Below are positions 7,329 to 15,660 of a stretch of DNA of 56,315 nucleotides, piece after piece (position 1 is the first letter of the stretch; each line of letters opens with the position of its first letter). The DNA comes from Flavobacteriales bacterium. Lineage in GTDB: Bacteria > Bacteroidota > Bacteroidia > Flavobacteriales > Schleiferiaceae. The stretch is from positions 82,152 to 138,466 of the forward strand of contig PAND01000002.1 in NCBI GenBank assembly GCA_002707525.1, in the 5' to 3' direction. The translations under genes were made by a program, and so were the position numbers. Under the pieces are notes generated by a model that made no database searches, was not told the DNA's origin, and saw nothing but the letters and a program-made list of their open reading frames with translations.

Positions 7329-9371
7329 TTACTCAGAGTCATTTATAAAAGGTTTCATTTTTTTTATCTCTTGTTTCACCAATCTATTAATAGTTTTAAT
7401 TTCCTTCTGTATGGTATTCCATTTGAGCATGGAATGTTCATTACTCAATCCTTTATATAACTCATTCTCCCAGGATTCAAAAAAGGCAGTAATCTTTGGA
7501 AACCCCACCATAGTAAAAGTGGGTTTTAGTTTATGGACGATTTTTCTCACCTTCTTTGTTTGTTCTTGTTTTAAAGCCTCTGAGAGAATGGGTACGGACT
7601 CGTCCAATTGCACAATGAATATTTGAAAAATCTCTGAAGCATACTTTAAATTATCGTCATAATACGTTTGTAGTGCATGTTGATCAAATGCTTTATGAAA
7701 ATTGAATATATCGGGATCCTCCGTAAAATGTTCTTGAGATATAAGTTCGCTATTCTTTGAGATTTCCGATAAAACTTGCTTGATTTTGCTTGGATGAAAA
7801 GGTTTACTTATAAATCCGTTCATTCCTGCTTGGTGCGCTCTCTTTTTATGTTGAACCACAGCAGTTGAGGTCAAAGCAAAAATAGGAGTGTCTTGATTGA
7901 TATTACCGTTTTGGCGTAGGTATTCGGTTGCTTCAAACCCGTCTATCACAGGCATAAAAAGATCCATGAAAATCACATCGAATTTTTGACGATTACAAAT
8001 TTTTTGCGCTTGAAGACCGTTTTCTACAATTTCATAGTAAACCCCTGTTTTATCTAAAATACGCCCAATATAGGTTTGATTCATAGTATTATCTTCTGCA
8101 ATGAGTACACTCAATGAAGTAAGAATATGATTAGTTCCCTCTTTGACTTGTGTTTTAGTAGGTTTTACTTTTTCTGTTTTGACTTTCGGAATCCTTGCAA
8201 AGGGAAGTACCACATGAAAAGTAGACCCTGATTTTAAGGTGCTCTCTGCCCATATTTTACCCTCTAATATTTCAACAATTCTCTTAGTTATTGCCAACCC
8301 AAGACCCGTACCATCGCTACTCTTTAGGAATACTCCGTCTTCCTGAACAAATTCTTGAAATATGGCATCAAGTCGCTCTGGTGCTATTCCTGTTCCAGTA
8401 TCAATAACGGAAAATTGATAGGTCAGGATATCATCCAATTCGGACAATAACTTGGTTTCAATGCATATTTCTCCATTTTTGGTGAATTTTTCTGCATTAC
8501 TCAAAAGATTCATAAACACCTGATTTAACAGAGTTTCATCGGTTAGAACAAGTGAATCATCGATTTCTAATCTTGTATTGATTCTAACGGACCCTCCCTG
8601 TGCTTTCAGCCTGAAGGTTTGTGCTAAATCAGTAAGCATAACATCTAAATCTGTTGGACTTTGTCTAACCTGAATTTGTCCTGAGTTAACCTTGCTATAA
8701 TCGAGTATATCGTTGATAAGATTCAATAATAGGTTACTGGACCTAGATATTACTTCTACAAACTCCTCTTGTTCTTGGTTCATCACGGTTTCATTAAGAA
8801 GATACGACATGCCAATAACGGCATTCAGAGGAGTTCTTATTTCATGAGACATTTTAGCTAAAAAACGTTCTTCTGCTCGTTTGGAACGATCACTCTGTTC
8901 ACGAGCTTTCTGAAGTGATTTTTGCAATCGCTTCTGTCTTGTGATATCAAGATGGATGCCAATGGAGCCAATTTTAATTCCATCTTTGTCATACAAAGGT
9001 GCCCCAGAGATGGTCACCCAAATTTCTTCGCCGTTTTTTGTAGCAATGGGAATTTCATATACACTAGATTCATCTTTTTCCCGCAGTAATTGTTGCTCTT
9101 TAACTTGTAAGTTAGAAATAACATCTCCTTTACGAAGAAACATTTCACTTGCTCGTCTCCCAATTAAGTCACTTTCAGAATATCCAGTCAATGTTTGAAA
9201 ACTAGGAAATGCTTTGGTGATGAAATCATCATTATCAACGACCAAAAGCCCTAAATTCAAATTCGTCACAATAGATTTAAATTTTTCAAGATTTAAAAGC
9301 TGTTTGCGATATCCTTCGTGAAGATTTTTAATTTTATCTTCTAAATGAGCAATTTTCTCTTTATCGGTCAT
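7329..9371 (-). CDS. Hybrid sensor histidine kinase (PAS-HisKA-HATPase-REC-HPt)
   Basis: This is a 680-residue soluble kinase with no membrane helix. Order: short coiled coil (1-30), PAS (about 30-148, with LGLLVVDNDDFI and a PAC-type end GIHLDITRQK), HisKA with phospho-accepting His176 in SHEIRTPLN, HATPase with N box (NLLSNAEKFT, about 288-297) and G boxes (DTGTGIA, GTGLGLAITKR), receiver domain (420-535) with Asp470 in FMDLFMP and K523 in SKPF, and an HPt domain with His613 in IVHKLKP. A complete internal His-Asp-His relay of BarA/ArcB type therefore seems intact. No response regulator sits next to it, so the output partner is elsewhere; the regulator at the left edge is 7 kb away. Confidence 0.93.
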   Translation of the reverse strand: MTDKEKIAHLEDKIKNLHEGYRKQLLNLEKFKSIVTNLNLGLLVVDNDDFITKAFPSFQTLTGYSESDLIGRRASEMFLRKGDVISNLQVKEQQLLREKDESSVYEIPIATKNGEEIWVTISGAPLYDKDGIKIGSIGIHLDITRQKRLQKSLQKAREQSDRSKRAEERFLAKMSHEIRTPLNAVIGMSYLLNETVMNQEQEEFVEVISRSSNLLLNLINDILDYSKVNSGQIQVRQSPTDLDVMLTDLAQTFRLKAQGGSVRINTRLEIDDSLVLTDETLLNQVFMNLLSNAEKFTKNGEICIETKLLSELDDILTYQFSVIDTGTGIAPERLDAIFQEFVQEDGVFLKSSDGTGLGLAITKRIVEILEGKIWAESTLKSGSTFHVVLPFARIPKVKTEKVKPTKTQVKEGTNHILTSLSVLIAEDNTMNQTYIGRILDKTGVYYEIVENGLQAQKICNRQKFDVIFMDLFMPVIDGFEATEYLRQNGNINQDTPIFALTSTAVVQHKKRAHQAGMNGFISKPFHPSKIKQVLSEISKNSELISQEHFTEDPDIFNFHKAFDQHALQTYYDDNLKYASEIFQIFIVQLDESVPILSEALKQEQTKKVRKIVHKLKPTFTMVGFPKITAFFESWENELYKGLSNEHSMLKWNTIQKEIKTINRLVKQEIKKMKPFINDSE

Positions 9372-9431
9372 ATTCCAAATATCGTTAAATAAGCGAGTAT
9401 TGCTCTACTACCACAAAACATTGTTATTAAT

Positions 9432-10145
9432 ATGCTTTTCGAATCTATATTCAGTTTATCCGGCTTTATTTCATTATTTACTCTCACCTTACTGGAGATC
9501 GTTTTAGGAATAGACAACATTATATTTATTTCTCTTATCACGCAGGATTTAGAGGCCTCCAAACAACCAATGACGCGTAGATTGGGATTAATTTTGGCAT
9601 TAGTTTTTAGGGTGATAATGTTGTTGGGCATAACTTGGATTATTGGCTTAACGGCGCCTTTGTTTACTGTTTTAGAACATGCAGTTAGTGGTCGTGATGC
9701 CATACTATTTTTGGGTGGTATTTTCCTATTGTCAAAAGCATCAATAGAAATTGTGCATAAGACAGAGGGAAAAGAAAAGAAGGAAAATTCGAAGGCTACA
9801 AGTGTTGTAAGTGCAATAATTCAAATAGGCCTGCTGGATATAGTTTTTAGTTTCGACAGTGTTCTTACGGCCATAGGAATGACGGAAAATATAGGAGTGA
9901 TGATTACTGCTGTGGTCATATCAATGTTGGTAATGTTGTCGTTCGCAGAACCAATTAGCAGATATATCAAGAAACATATTTCTCTTCAAATTCTAGCGTT
10001 GTCTTTTTTAATATTGATTGGAACAGTGCTAATCGCCGAAAGTGCACATGTTGAGATCCCTAAGCCATATGTTTACTGCTCTGTTGGTTTTGCACTGATT
10101 GTGCAGCTGTTAAGTATTAGGGCCAAAGAAAAAGTCAAAAATTAG
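9432..10145 (+). CDS. TerC-family integral membrane protein
   Basis: The protein has 237 residues and about seven hydrophobic helices. Two signature repeats are clear: EIVLGIDNIIFI near residue 22 and DIVFSFDSVLTAIG near residue 135. Their paired acidic residues in membrane helices are the hallmark of TerC/YkoY/Alx proteins, which handle metal ions (Mn export in several species; tellurite resistance only in some plasmid contexts). A cytoplasmic Lys/Glu-rich loop (HKTEGKEKKENSK) separates the halves. It is transcribed away from the kinase gene across a 60-bp gap, and its stop lies one base from the stop of the convergent gene. No yybP-like leader is visible in the short upstream gap. Confidence 0.87.
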   Translation: MLFESIFSLSGFISLFTLTLLEIVLGIDNIIFISLITQDLEASKQPMTRRLGLILALVFRVIMLLGITWIIGLTAPLFTVLEHAVSGRDAILFLGGIFLLSKASIEIVHKTEGKEKKENSKATSVVSAIIQIGLLDIVFSFDSVLTAIGMTENIGVMITAVVISMLVMLSFAEPISRYIKKHISLQILALSFLILIGTVLIAESAHVEIPKPYVYCSVGFALIVQLLSIRAKEKVKN

Positions 10146-10146
10146 A

Positions 10147-10716
10147 TTATCTGAATCTCCCTATGAGTCGGAAATAATCTTTTAAAATAACTTGATTCGT
10201 TTTGGCGTTGGGTTTTGTCCCAAATAAAAAAATCGAGTCTTTACCTTCAATGAGATAAGGAAGATCATAGGTCAAACTTCGTTTGAAAATTTCAGTAGCA
10301 AAAGCATAATGATCCTTATAGTCCATATGGTCTAGAGGTAATGTCAGCAAAGTATCACCAATAGCCACAGAAACTGTATCGGATAAAACAAATCTATTGT
10401 TTGGCTCTGCCACAATGTAGGCGCGATCCTCTCTCCAGTGATTGATTATGGCGAAATTGAAGTGAGAACTAGAACTGTCTTCCAAGATTTTAGTCATTCG
10501 GTGCAACTTAAACCCAGCCGCAGTTAAATCTTCATTTTCAGTAGTCCGGTAATGTACTATTCGAGTATTATTGAAGTATATCTCATCACTTTCTAATACA
10601 GCAAAGTCTGGTTCTACATCAAAATCAATTAATTTATGATTGTAAGGCCACAGAATACTCAATAATAAGGCTACTGAAATGAATCCAAGTGCAGCTTTGT
10701 ACAGCTTATTTCCCAT
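10147..10716 (-). CDS. Hypothetical membrane-anchored protein
   Basis: The 189-residue protein has one N-terminal hydrophobic segment (about 7-24, AALGFISVALLLSILW) that could be a signal anchor. The rest is soluble and beta-rich with charged residues. No family was recognised. It is divergent from crtD with 54 bp between the likely start codons, so the two promoters share that gap. The convergent TerC gene ends one base from its stop codon. Confidence 0.6.
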   Translation of the reverse strand: MGNKLYKAALGFISVALLLSILWPYNHKLIDFDVEPDFAVLESDEIYFNNTRIVHYRTTENEDLTAAGFKLHRMTKILEDSSSSHFNFAIINHWREDRAYIVAEPNNRFVLSDTVSVAIGDTLLTLPLDHMDYKDHYAFATEIFKRSLTYDLPYLIEGKDSIFLFGTKPNAKTNQVILKDYFRLIGRFR

Positions 10717-10770
10717 TCACTCTCAACAAATTTGCTTTCGTGATGTTTAAAATAAATACCTAAAGTGCAT

Positions 10771-12261
10771 ATGTCTAGAAAGAAAGTCGCTGTTGTAGGA
10801 GCTGGGTTAGCAGGACTAGCCTCGTCAATAAGGTTGGCAAACGAGGGGTTCCACGTAGACCTATTCGAGAAAAACCCCTATACGGGGGGTAAAATGACTG
10901 TTTATGAGCAAGATGGATTTCGATTTGATGCCGGTCCGTCCTTGTTTACCCTTCCGCACTTAGTAGATGAGGTTTTTGAATTATCTGGCAAAAACCCTAG
11001 GGATTATTTCAATTATACACAACACAGCACTGCTTGTAAATATTTCTGGCAAAATGGTAAGGAGTTGGTTCTCAAATCAAATATGGAACACAACATTAAG
11101 GCAATAGAATCTAGTTTCGGACTAGGTGCTGCATTGTCCGCCGAAGCATATTTCAATGATTCCAAAAAAAAATATGAGCTTACGGAACCTTTTTTTCTTC
11201 AACAAAGCCTTCATCGTTTCAAAACCTTTTTAGATTCACGAGTATTCAAGGTTCTGGGCTCAATCCTTAGGCTTGGTTTGTTTAGCACATTGAATGATGT
11301 AAATAAGCAATACTTCCAAGACGAAGAATTGGTGCAGTTGTTCAATAGATATGCTACCTATAATGGTTCGTCGCCCTATAAGACACCTGGAATAATGCAA
11401 ATGATAAATCATCTTGAACACGGTAAAGGCACTTTCCTGCCTATTGGTGGTATGCATGAAATCGCAAAAAGTTTAACCTCGCTTGCGCGCGAAGTAGGAG
11501 TCAATATTCATTTAAACCAAAATGTAGAAGAGGTTTATTCTGACGGTAAAATAATTAATGCCCTATTTGTTTGCGGTAGAAAGAAGTTCTATGATGCGAT
11601 TATTCTAAATACTGATGTTCATTTTGCCTATCAACATTTACTCGATAAAAAAATTAAGCGGCCCAAAAAAACTTTAGCTCAAGACCCAAGTACAAGCGCT
11701 CTTATTTTTTATTGGGGAATAAATCGTGATTTCGACCAATTAGATCTGCACAACATTTTCTTTTCTAAGGATTATAAGCAAGAATTCGAACAAATAGAGA
11801 ATAATTCAAACTTTTGGATAGATCCGACAATTTATGTGAATATCTCAAGTAAGATAGAAACAGCAGACGCCCCTGCGGGATGTGAGAATTGGTTCGTGAT
11901 GATTAATGTGCCTGCGAATGAAGGGCAAGATTGGGAAAAAATCACCAACGACCTAAGGGATAATGTTCTTGATAGATTATCTGCAGAGTTAAAGGTCAAT
12001 TTGAGACAGCACGTTTCAACGGAACGTATTTTGAATCCTATGATGATTGAACAGTTAACCTCAAGCAAGGGAGGAGCGCTTTACGGCACGAGCTCAAATG
12101 ATCGAAAAGCCGCCTTTCTTAGGCACCCAAATAAAAAGTTAAGCGGATATAAAGGACTCTATTTTTGTGGAGGAAGTGCGCATCCTGGCGGAGGAATTCC
12201 ATTGTGCTTATTGAGTGGTAAATTAGCTGCAAATTGGTGTATTGAAGACATTCATGAATAA
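10771..12261 (+). CDS. crtD: Carotenoid 3,4-desaturase, CrtD type (phytoene-desaturase family)
   Basis: The FAD-binding Rossmann motif VVGAGLAGLASSIRLA lies at the N-terminus, followed by GGKMTVYEQDGFRFDAGPSL, the conserved second part of the CrtI family fold. The C-terminal FAD motif (LYFCGGSAHPGGGIPL) is complete. CrtI, CrtD and CrtN share this fold. I call CrtD because the next gene, overlapping by 8 bp, is cruF; in Bacteroidota this pair adds a 3',4' double bond and a 1',2' hydroxyl to psi ends, as in saproxanthin or flexixanthin-type carotenoids. I use the ATG at 10771 rather than the GTG at 10765. The reaction is inferred from context; a CrtI role cannot be excluded by motif alone. Confidence 0.83.
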   Translation: MSRKKVAVVGAGLAGLASSIRLANEGFHVDLFEKNPYTGGKMTVYEQDGFRFDAGPSLFTLPHLVDEVFELSGKNPRDYFNYTQHSTACKYFWQNGKELVLKSNMEHNIKAIESSFGLGAALSAEAYFNDSKKKYELTEPFFLQQSLHRFKTFLDSRVFKVLGSILRLGLFSTLNDVNKQYFQDEELVQLFNRYATYNGSSPYKTPGIMQMINHLEHGKGTFLPIGGMHEIAKSLTSLAREVGVNIHLNQNVEEVYSDGKIINALFVCGRKKFYDAIILNTDVHFAYQHLLDKKIKRPKKTLAQDPSTSALIFYWGINRDFDQLDLHNIFFSKDYKQEFEQIENNSNFWIDPTIYVNISSKIETADAPAGCENWFVMINVPANEGQDWEKITNDLRDNVLDRLSAELKVNLRQHVSTERILNPMMIEQLTSSKGGALYGTSSNDRKAAFLRHPNKKLSGYKGLYFCGGSAHPGGGIPLCLLSGKLAANWCIEDIHE

Positions 12262-12886
12262 AGAACAAATACAACAACTAATTAGGACCTACGGCGGCTG
12301 GTTACTTTTAATCATTCATACTGTTGGCGTGGTATTACTCGGAGGAGATTGGCGTGACACCTATGTTTTCTTAACGCCCGTTAATCTGTTCATACTTGCG
12401 TTACTTTACTTCTTTGCATCTGAAGTTCCAAAGTCCTTAGCTCTATATTTCATGCCAGCTTTAATGGGTTGGTTTGTTGAATTAATAGGCACTAATACGG
12501 GACTTCCTTTTGGAGAATATACCTACAGTAGCATACTTGGGCCAGGTTTTTTTGGCACACCGCTCATGATAGGTGTTTTATGGTGGGTGCTCATTCGTTC
12601 AGCTTACGATTTATTGGATTACTTCACGTCCTCTAAATTTTACAAAAGCATTTTTACTGGTTTGTCCATGGTCAGTTTAGACTTTCTCATTGAACCGGTC
12701 GCAATTAAACTTAATTTTTGGCAGTGGACGGAGTCAGAAGTTCCGTTAGAAAATTACTTGGCCTGGTTCTTTTGCAGTGCACTATTTGCTAGAGTTACAG
12801 CTAATGGAACTGCTAAAAACCCATTGAGTAGTTGGATTTGGATTTCATTGTTTGTGTTTTTTGGTGCACTAAATCTGATTTATTAA
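12254..12886 (+). CDS. cruF: Carotenoid 1',2'-hydratase CruF (DUF422 family)
   Basis: The 210-residue integral membrane protein has about six hydrophobic helices and the DUF422 signatures ELIGTNTGLPFGEY, a GTPLMIGVLWWVL segment, and SLDFLIEPVA. CruF hydrates the terminal double bond of psi-end carotenoids, giving the 1'-hydroxyl. The ATG at 12254 overlaps the crtD stop by 8 bp, so the genes are co-translated. A TTG at 12242 would add four residues and is less likely. A strong hairpin at 12889-12910 follows. crtB, crtI, crtY and crtZ are not in this window, so the rest of the pathway must be elsewhere. Confidence 0.87.
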   Translation: MNKEQIQQLIRTYGGWLLLIIHTVGVVLLGGDWRDTYVFLTPVNLFILALLYFFASEVPKSLALYFMPALMGWFVELIGTNTGLPFGEYTYSSILGPGFFGTPLMIGVLWWVLIRSAYDLLDYFTSSKFYKSIFTGLSMVSLDFLIEPVAIKLNFWQWTESEVPLENYLAWFFCSALFARVTANGTAKNPLSSWIWISLFVFFGALNLIY

Positions 12887-12888
12887 AA

Positions 12889-12910
12889 AGCCGACTCCAA
12901 AGAGTCGGCT
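12889..12910. terminator. Hairpin between convergent cruF and PspC genes
   Basis: A perfect 9-bp stem (AGCCGACTC / GAGTCGGCT) with a CAAA loop. On the minus strand it is followed by a T-run (complement of AAAA at 12885-12888), so it fits an intrinsic terminator for the minus-strand PspC gene best. It also lies just after the cruF stop on the plus strand, where the T-tract is poor. Confidence 0.75.
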
Positions 12911-12936
12911 CTAAAAATTCAAGTAGAGCTTTAGGT

Positions 12937-14631
12937 TCATTCACTTTTCAAACGCTTAATCTCTGATTCAAGTTCTTTTATTTTACGCTGCATTCCCGAA
13001 GATTCTTCTTTCTCTTCTTTCCCTTCTTTGTCCTTCATAATCCCATTAACATCACTACCGCTGAAGTAATCAATTGCTTCACAATCGGCGCATAAAAGAC
13101 CATCTTCAGTCATTTTCCAAGTATGTCCCAACATATTTTCGTCCAACATATCATGTGCATTTTCAATATTAAAGATTAAGTTTTCAATACTTGGATCCAT
13201 AAATATTTCTGAACCAGGGGGTAGGTATAATGTTACCTTTAAAGCTTGACCTCTATATAAAGCTTCTTTTGGGACTGAAAAGTATTCGCTTAGACTCAAT
13301 ATTTCGCCGGTTTGGTCAATTGGATAATCAAATAGACGAGCGCGTTGACGTGCAAAAGAGTTACTCTTTCCTTTAGCCCTATGTTTCAAAATAAGACTTG
13401 CCGTAGAATCTTTAGACTCCTTTATTTGGAGCTCTATATTTTCAATTCTTAGTCGATCGTCATTTAATTCGAATAAAAACCCTTCATTACGTTCCAATAT
13501 ATCAGCTCGAATATCAAAAACACGGCCACTAAGCTGTATTTTTTTCATTTCAGTAGCTTTCACTCGAAATGACGTTGCGACTTGTCCCACTGTATATACT
13601 ATAAATGCTAAACCAATTAAGAAGCTAATTCCGCCAATTACGTTAAAAAGTTTTGCTTTTGTTAGAGGTCTACCTAACGCTTTGGCCACAAGTGTAATTA
13701 AAACTAAAATAGGGAAGAGTAAGATTAATAGAGTACCTGCCTGCAAAAGCTTCAAGTCAATACCATTTCCAAGCATAGCTTGAGCGATATTAAGGCCTAA
13801 TAAGTTTCCATTAATTGAAATAACATTTAAACCACTAATATTCCAAGTTTCTGCAATTGTACCAAATAAAATCATGAAGAGAACGAACCCTGTAATGCTT
13901 GCAACAATGATTAGGACAATTTTGATGAAATTGAAAATGAACTTGAGAACGACTTCGATTACTTGTAGAATAAAACTTGCTATTCGATTTAAAAAAATGA
14001 TGAACGAGTTATTCTTCGCGCTACTATTCTTCCCAAATTGACCAAATCTTTCTTTGACGCCTTCAAGCTCATCAGTTACGCTTTTTTTTATGTTACTCAG
14101 GTTTACAGGCTCCCCTTTCATTTGTAGTTTCTGCGCCGTAGTCTTTGCCTCAGGAATTGCGGCCCAAAGAATAACATACAACAGGATACCAATTCCTGTA
14201 AATGGTAGGAATAAGAGAAATATAATACGAATCAAAATCATATTGGTGCCAAAATAGGCTGCGATTCCGCTGCTTACGCCTCCAATGACTTTTTCGTCTG
14301 GGTTTCTAAATAATCTCTTCTTTGATTTGACTTCATTTAGATGAGCTTCATTGCTTTGTTCTTCTTCCCCCATAAACTCTTTGGGTGATCCTAGAGTGTC
14401 ACAAATGAAATTGATATCATGTATTGTAATTACTTGGTGTCTAGATTTTTCTAATCGTATGGTAAATAATTCGGCAATTCTTGCCTCTATATCTGCAATG
14501 ATTTCTTCGCCACCTTCTTGCGATTCTAATTCGTTCTTAACTTGGATTAAATACCTGTTAAAGAGATTATAAGCTTCTTCATCAAGGTAAAAAATGATGC
14601 CAGATAGGTTGATATTTATTGTTTTATTCAT
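12937..14631 (-). CDS. PspC-domain membrane protein with C-terminal coiled coil
   Basis: The 564-residue protein carries a PspC domain at about 104-163 (FRNPDEKVIGGVSSGIAAY... then a membrane pair GIGILLYVILWAAIPEA). An N-terminal region of about 90 residues (INLSGIIFYLDEEAY, DIEARIAELF) is common in Bacteroidota PspC proteins and looks like a short helical domain. Further TM helices occur near 230-260, 295-320 and 328-350. A soluble beta-rich domain follows and a Glu/Lys coiled coil closes the protein (KELESEIKRLKSE). PspC proteins respond to membrane stress. Its start overlaps the PadR gene by 8 bp, so the regulator is co-transcribed with a membrane effector, probably autoregulated. Confidence 0.85.
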   Translation of the reverse strand: MNKTININLSGIIFYLDEEAYNLFNRYLIQVKNELESQEGGEEIIADIEARIAELFTIRLEKSRHQVITIHDINFICDTLGSPKEFMGEEEQSNEAHLNEVKSKKRLFRNPDEKVIGGVSSGIAAYFGTNMILIRIIFLLFLPFTGIGILLYVILWAAIPEAKTTAQKLQMKGEPVNLSNIKKSVTDELEGVKERFGQFGKNSSAKNNSFIIFLNRIASFILQVIEVVLKFIFNFIKIVLIIVASITGFVLFMILFGTIAETWNISGLNVISINGNLLGLNIAQAMLGNGIDLKLLQAGTLLILLFPILVLITLVAKALGRPLTKAKLFNVIGGISFLIGLAFIVYTVGQVATSFRVKATEMKKIQLSGRVFDIRADILERNEGFLFELNDDRLRIENIELQIKESKDSTASLILKHRAKGKSNSFARQRARLFDYPIDQTGEILSLSEYFSVPKEALYRGQALKVTLYLPPGSEIFMDPSIENLIFNIENAHDMLDENMLGHTWKMTEDGLLCADCEAIDYFSGSDVNGIMKDKEGKEEKEESSGMQRKIKELESEIKRLKSE

Positions 14632-14965
14632 GATTCTTTGGGGTATTTGTGATGATTTTTACAGCAGTTTGGAGTTCCTCCCAGGTTATTTTTAAATCTT
14701 TTTGAAATTCTTTCCCTGACTTAGAAAGTGAATAGTACTTTCTTGGTGGTCCTGAATTGCTCTCTTCCCATCGATACTCCAAAAGGCCTGCGTTTTTTAG
14801 TCTCGTTAATAGCGGATATAAGGTGCCTTCTACCACTATTAATTTGGCCTTTTTGAGCGTTTCAATAATATCAGAAGCATATGCGTCAGAAGATTCCAAA
14901 ATTTCTAGAATACAGTATTCAAGAATTCCTTTTCTCATTTGTGCTTTAGTGTTATCTATTTTCAT
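14624..14965 (-). CDS. PadR-family transcriptional regulator
   Basis: The 113-residue protein has the PadR winged helix: RKGILEYCILEIL, DAYASDIIETL, VEGTLYPLLTRLKNAGLLEY and the wing GPPRKYYSLS. The short C-terminal helix (LKITWEELQTAVKII) is the subfamily-2 dimerisation form. PadR/PspC pairs in Bacteroidota are usually one operon in which the regulator binds its own promoter. It overlaps the upstream gene by 14 bp and the downstream PspC gene by 8 bp. The operator would be in front of the first gene, near 15417-15480. Confidence 0.9.
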   Translation of the reverse strand: MKIDNTKAQMRKGILEYCILEILESSDAYASDIIETLKKAKLIVVEGTLYPLLTRLKNAGLLEYRWEESNSGPPRKYYSLSKSGKEFQKDLKITWEELQTAVKIITNTPKNHE

Positions 14966-15416
14966 TAAGTTTTTTATTTAGGTAAAAATCCCCATAAGCG
15001 GTTATTAGAATACTGAACTCTTCCTCTGAAATTAAAAAGTGTGCTTCATCAAAGTGATTCTTACTTCCCCTGATATACACTTGACTTTCCTCACCTCCGT
15101 TGTGAATAGGAATTATATTGTATCTAGTGCGACTAAGGAAACTTTCCCATTCCTGAGTTACCTTAAATAGGTAACGATCGTCGTTCACAATTAGCCATTG
15201 TATTCTTTTGATTTCCCCATTTAGCGTTTGTATTAGTTTTTCTCCAGGGTATATTTCAAAGTCTAATGGCAATGCACTTAGCAATGAGCCACCAAAGCTA
15301 AATCCGCTTACATGAGGAGTAGGTTCGTATTTTTCATAGATTTCATCTGCTTTTCCTTTTGGTTGAGCTAAAGAAAAGAAGGGGAGAAATAGGGCCATGA
15401 GAAAAGTATGCTTCAT
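14952..15416 (-). CDS. Secreted small protein, possibly DUF4252-like
   Basis: I start at the ATG at 15414-15416 because it begins a signal peptide (MKHTFLMALFLPFFSLAQ), giving 154 residues. The mature protein has the look of DUF4252 (a short protein with a helical first half and a strand pair ending FSILITAYGDFYL), but this resemblance is weak and I cannot confirm it. It is the first gene of the operon with padR and pspC (14-bp overlap), so it probably belongs to the same envelope-stress unit. A longer in-frame extension upstream lacks a plausible signal sequence. Confidence 0.6.
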   Translation of the reverse strand: MKHTFLMALFLPFFSLAQPKGKADEIYEKYEPTPHVSGFSFGGSLLSALPLDFEIYPGEKLIQTLNGEIKRIQWLIVNDDRYLFKVTQEWESFLSRTRYNIIPIHNGGEESQVYIRGSKNHFDEAHFLISEEEFSILITAYGDFYLNKKLNENR

Positions 15417-15600
15417 AAATTGCAGGTGTTGATTGTTGTATGCAAAGATATGGGTATAAATAGGTACTATGCAATACAATGTACCTAAAAAAAAGAAAAA
15501 ACGTGGTTACTCAGTTATGTTTGAGTCATATATGAGATTATTAAAACGTGTTGTAAACAATTACCTGGCATTAATGGTTGTTATTTGTGAATATTGAGAA

Positions 15601-15623
15601 GATACATTGGTGAATAATGTATC
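15601..15623. promoter_or_regulatory. Perfect inverted repeat upstream of the CarF-like gene (candidate operator)
   Basis: GATACATT at 15601-15608 and AATGTATC at 15616-15623 are exact reverse complements separated by 7 bases (GGTGAAT). The right arm ends 37 bases before the carF start. The spacing (8-7-8) and TACA/TGTA cores would suit a dimeric regulator such as a MerR-family protein; the factor is unknown. The 244-bp region it sits in (15417-15660) shows no coding sequence of its own. Confidence 0.5.
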
Positions 15624-15660
15624 CAATCGTACTAACTTGCACAAAAATTAATCAACTAAC

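Noticed and set aside
7324-7626. 100-codon plus-strand ORF over the histidine kinase end
   Set aside because: It is antisense to the HPt-coding part of a clearly real kinase gene and shows no domain.
9368-9703. Minus-strand ORF over the TerC N-terminus
   Set aside because: Antisense shadow of a well-supported membrane protein gene, and it runs into the kinase promoter.
15479-15538. Short ORF in the gap before carF, starting at ATG 15479
   Set aside because: It encodes only about 18 residues before a stop, is lysine-rich because of the A-tract and shows no family features.
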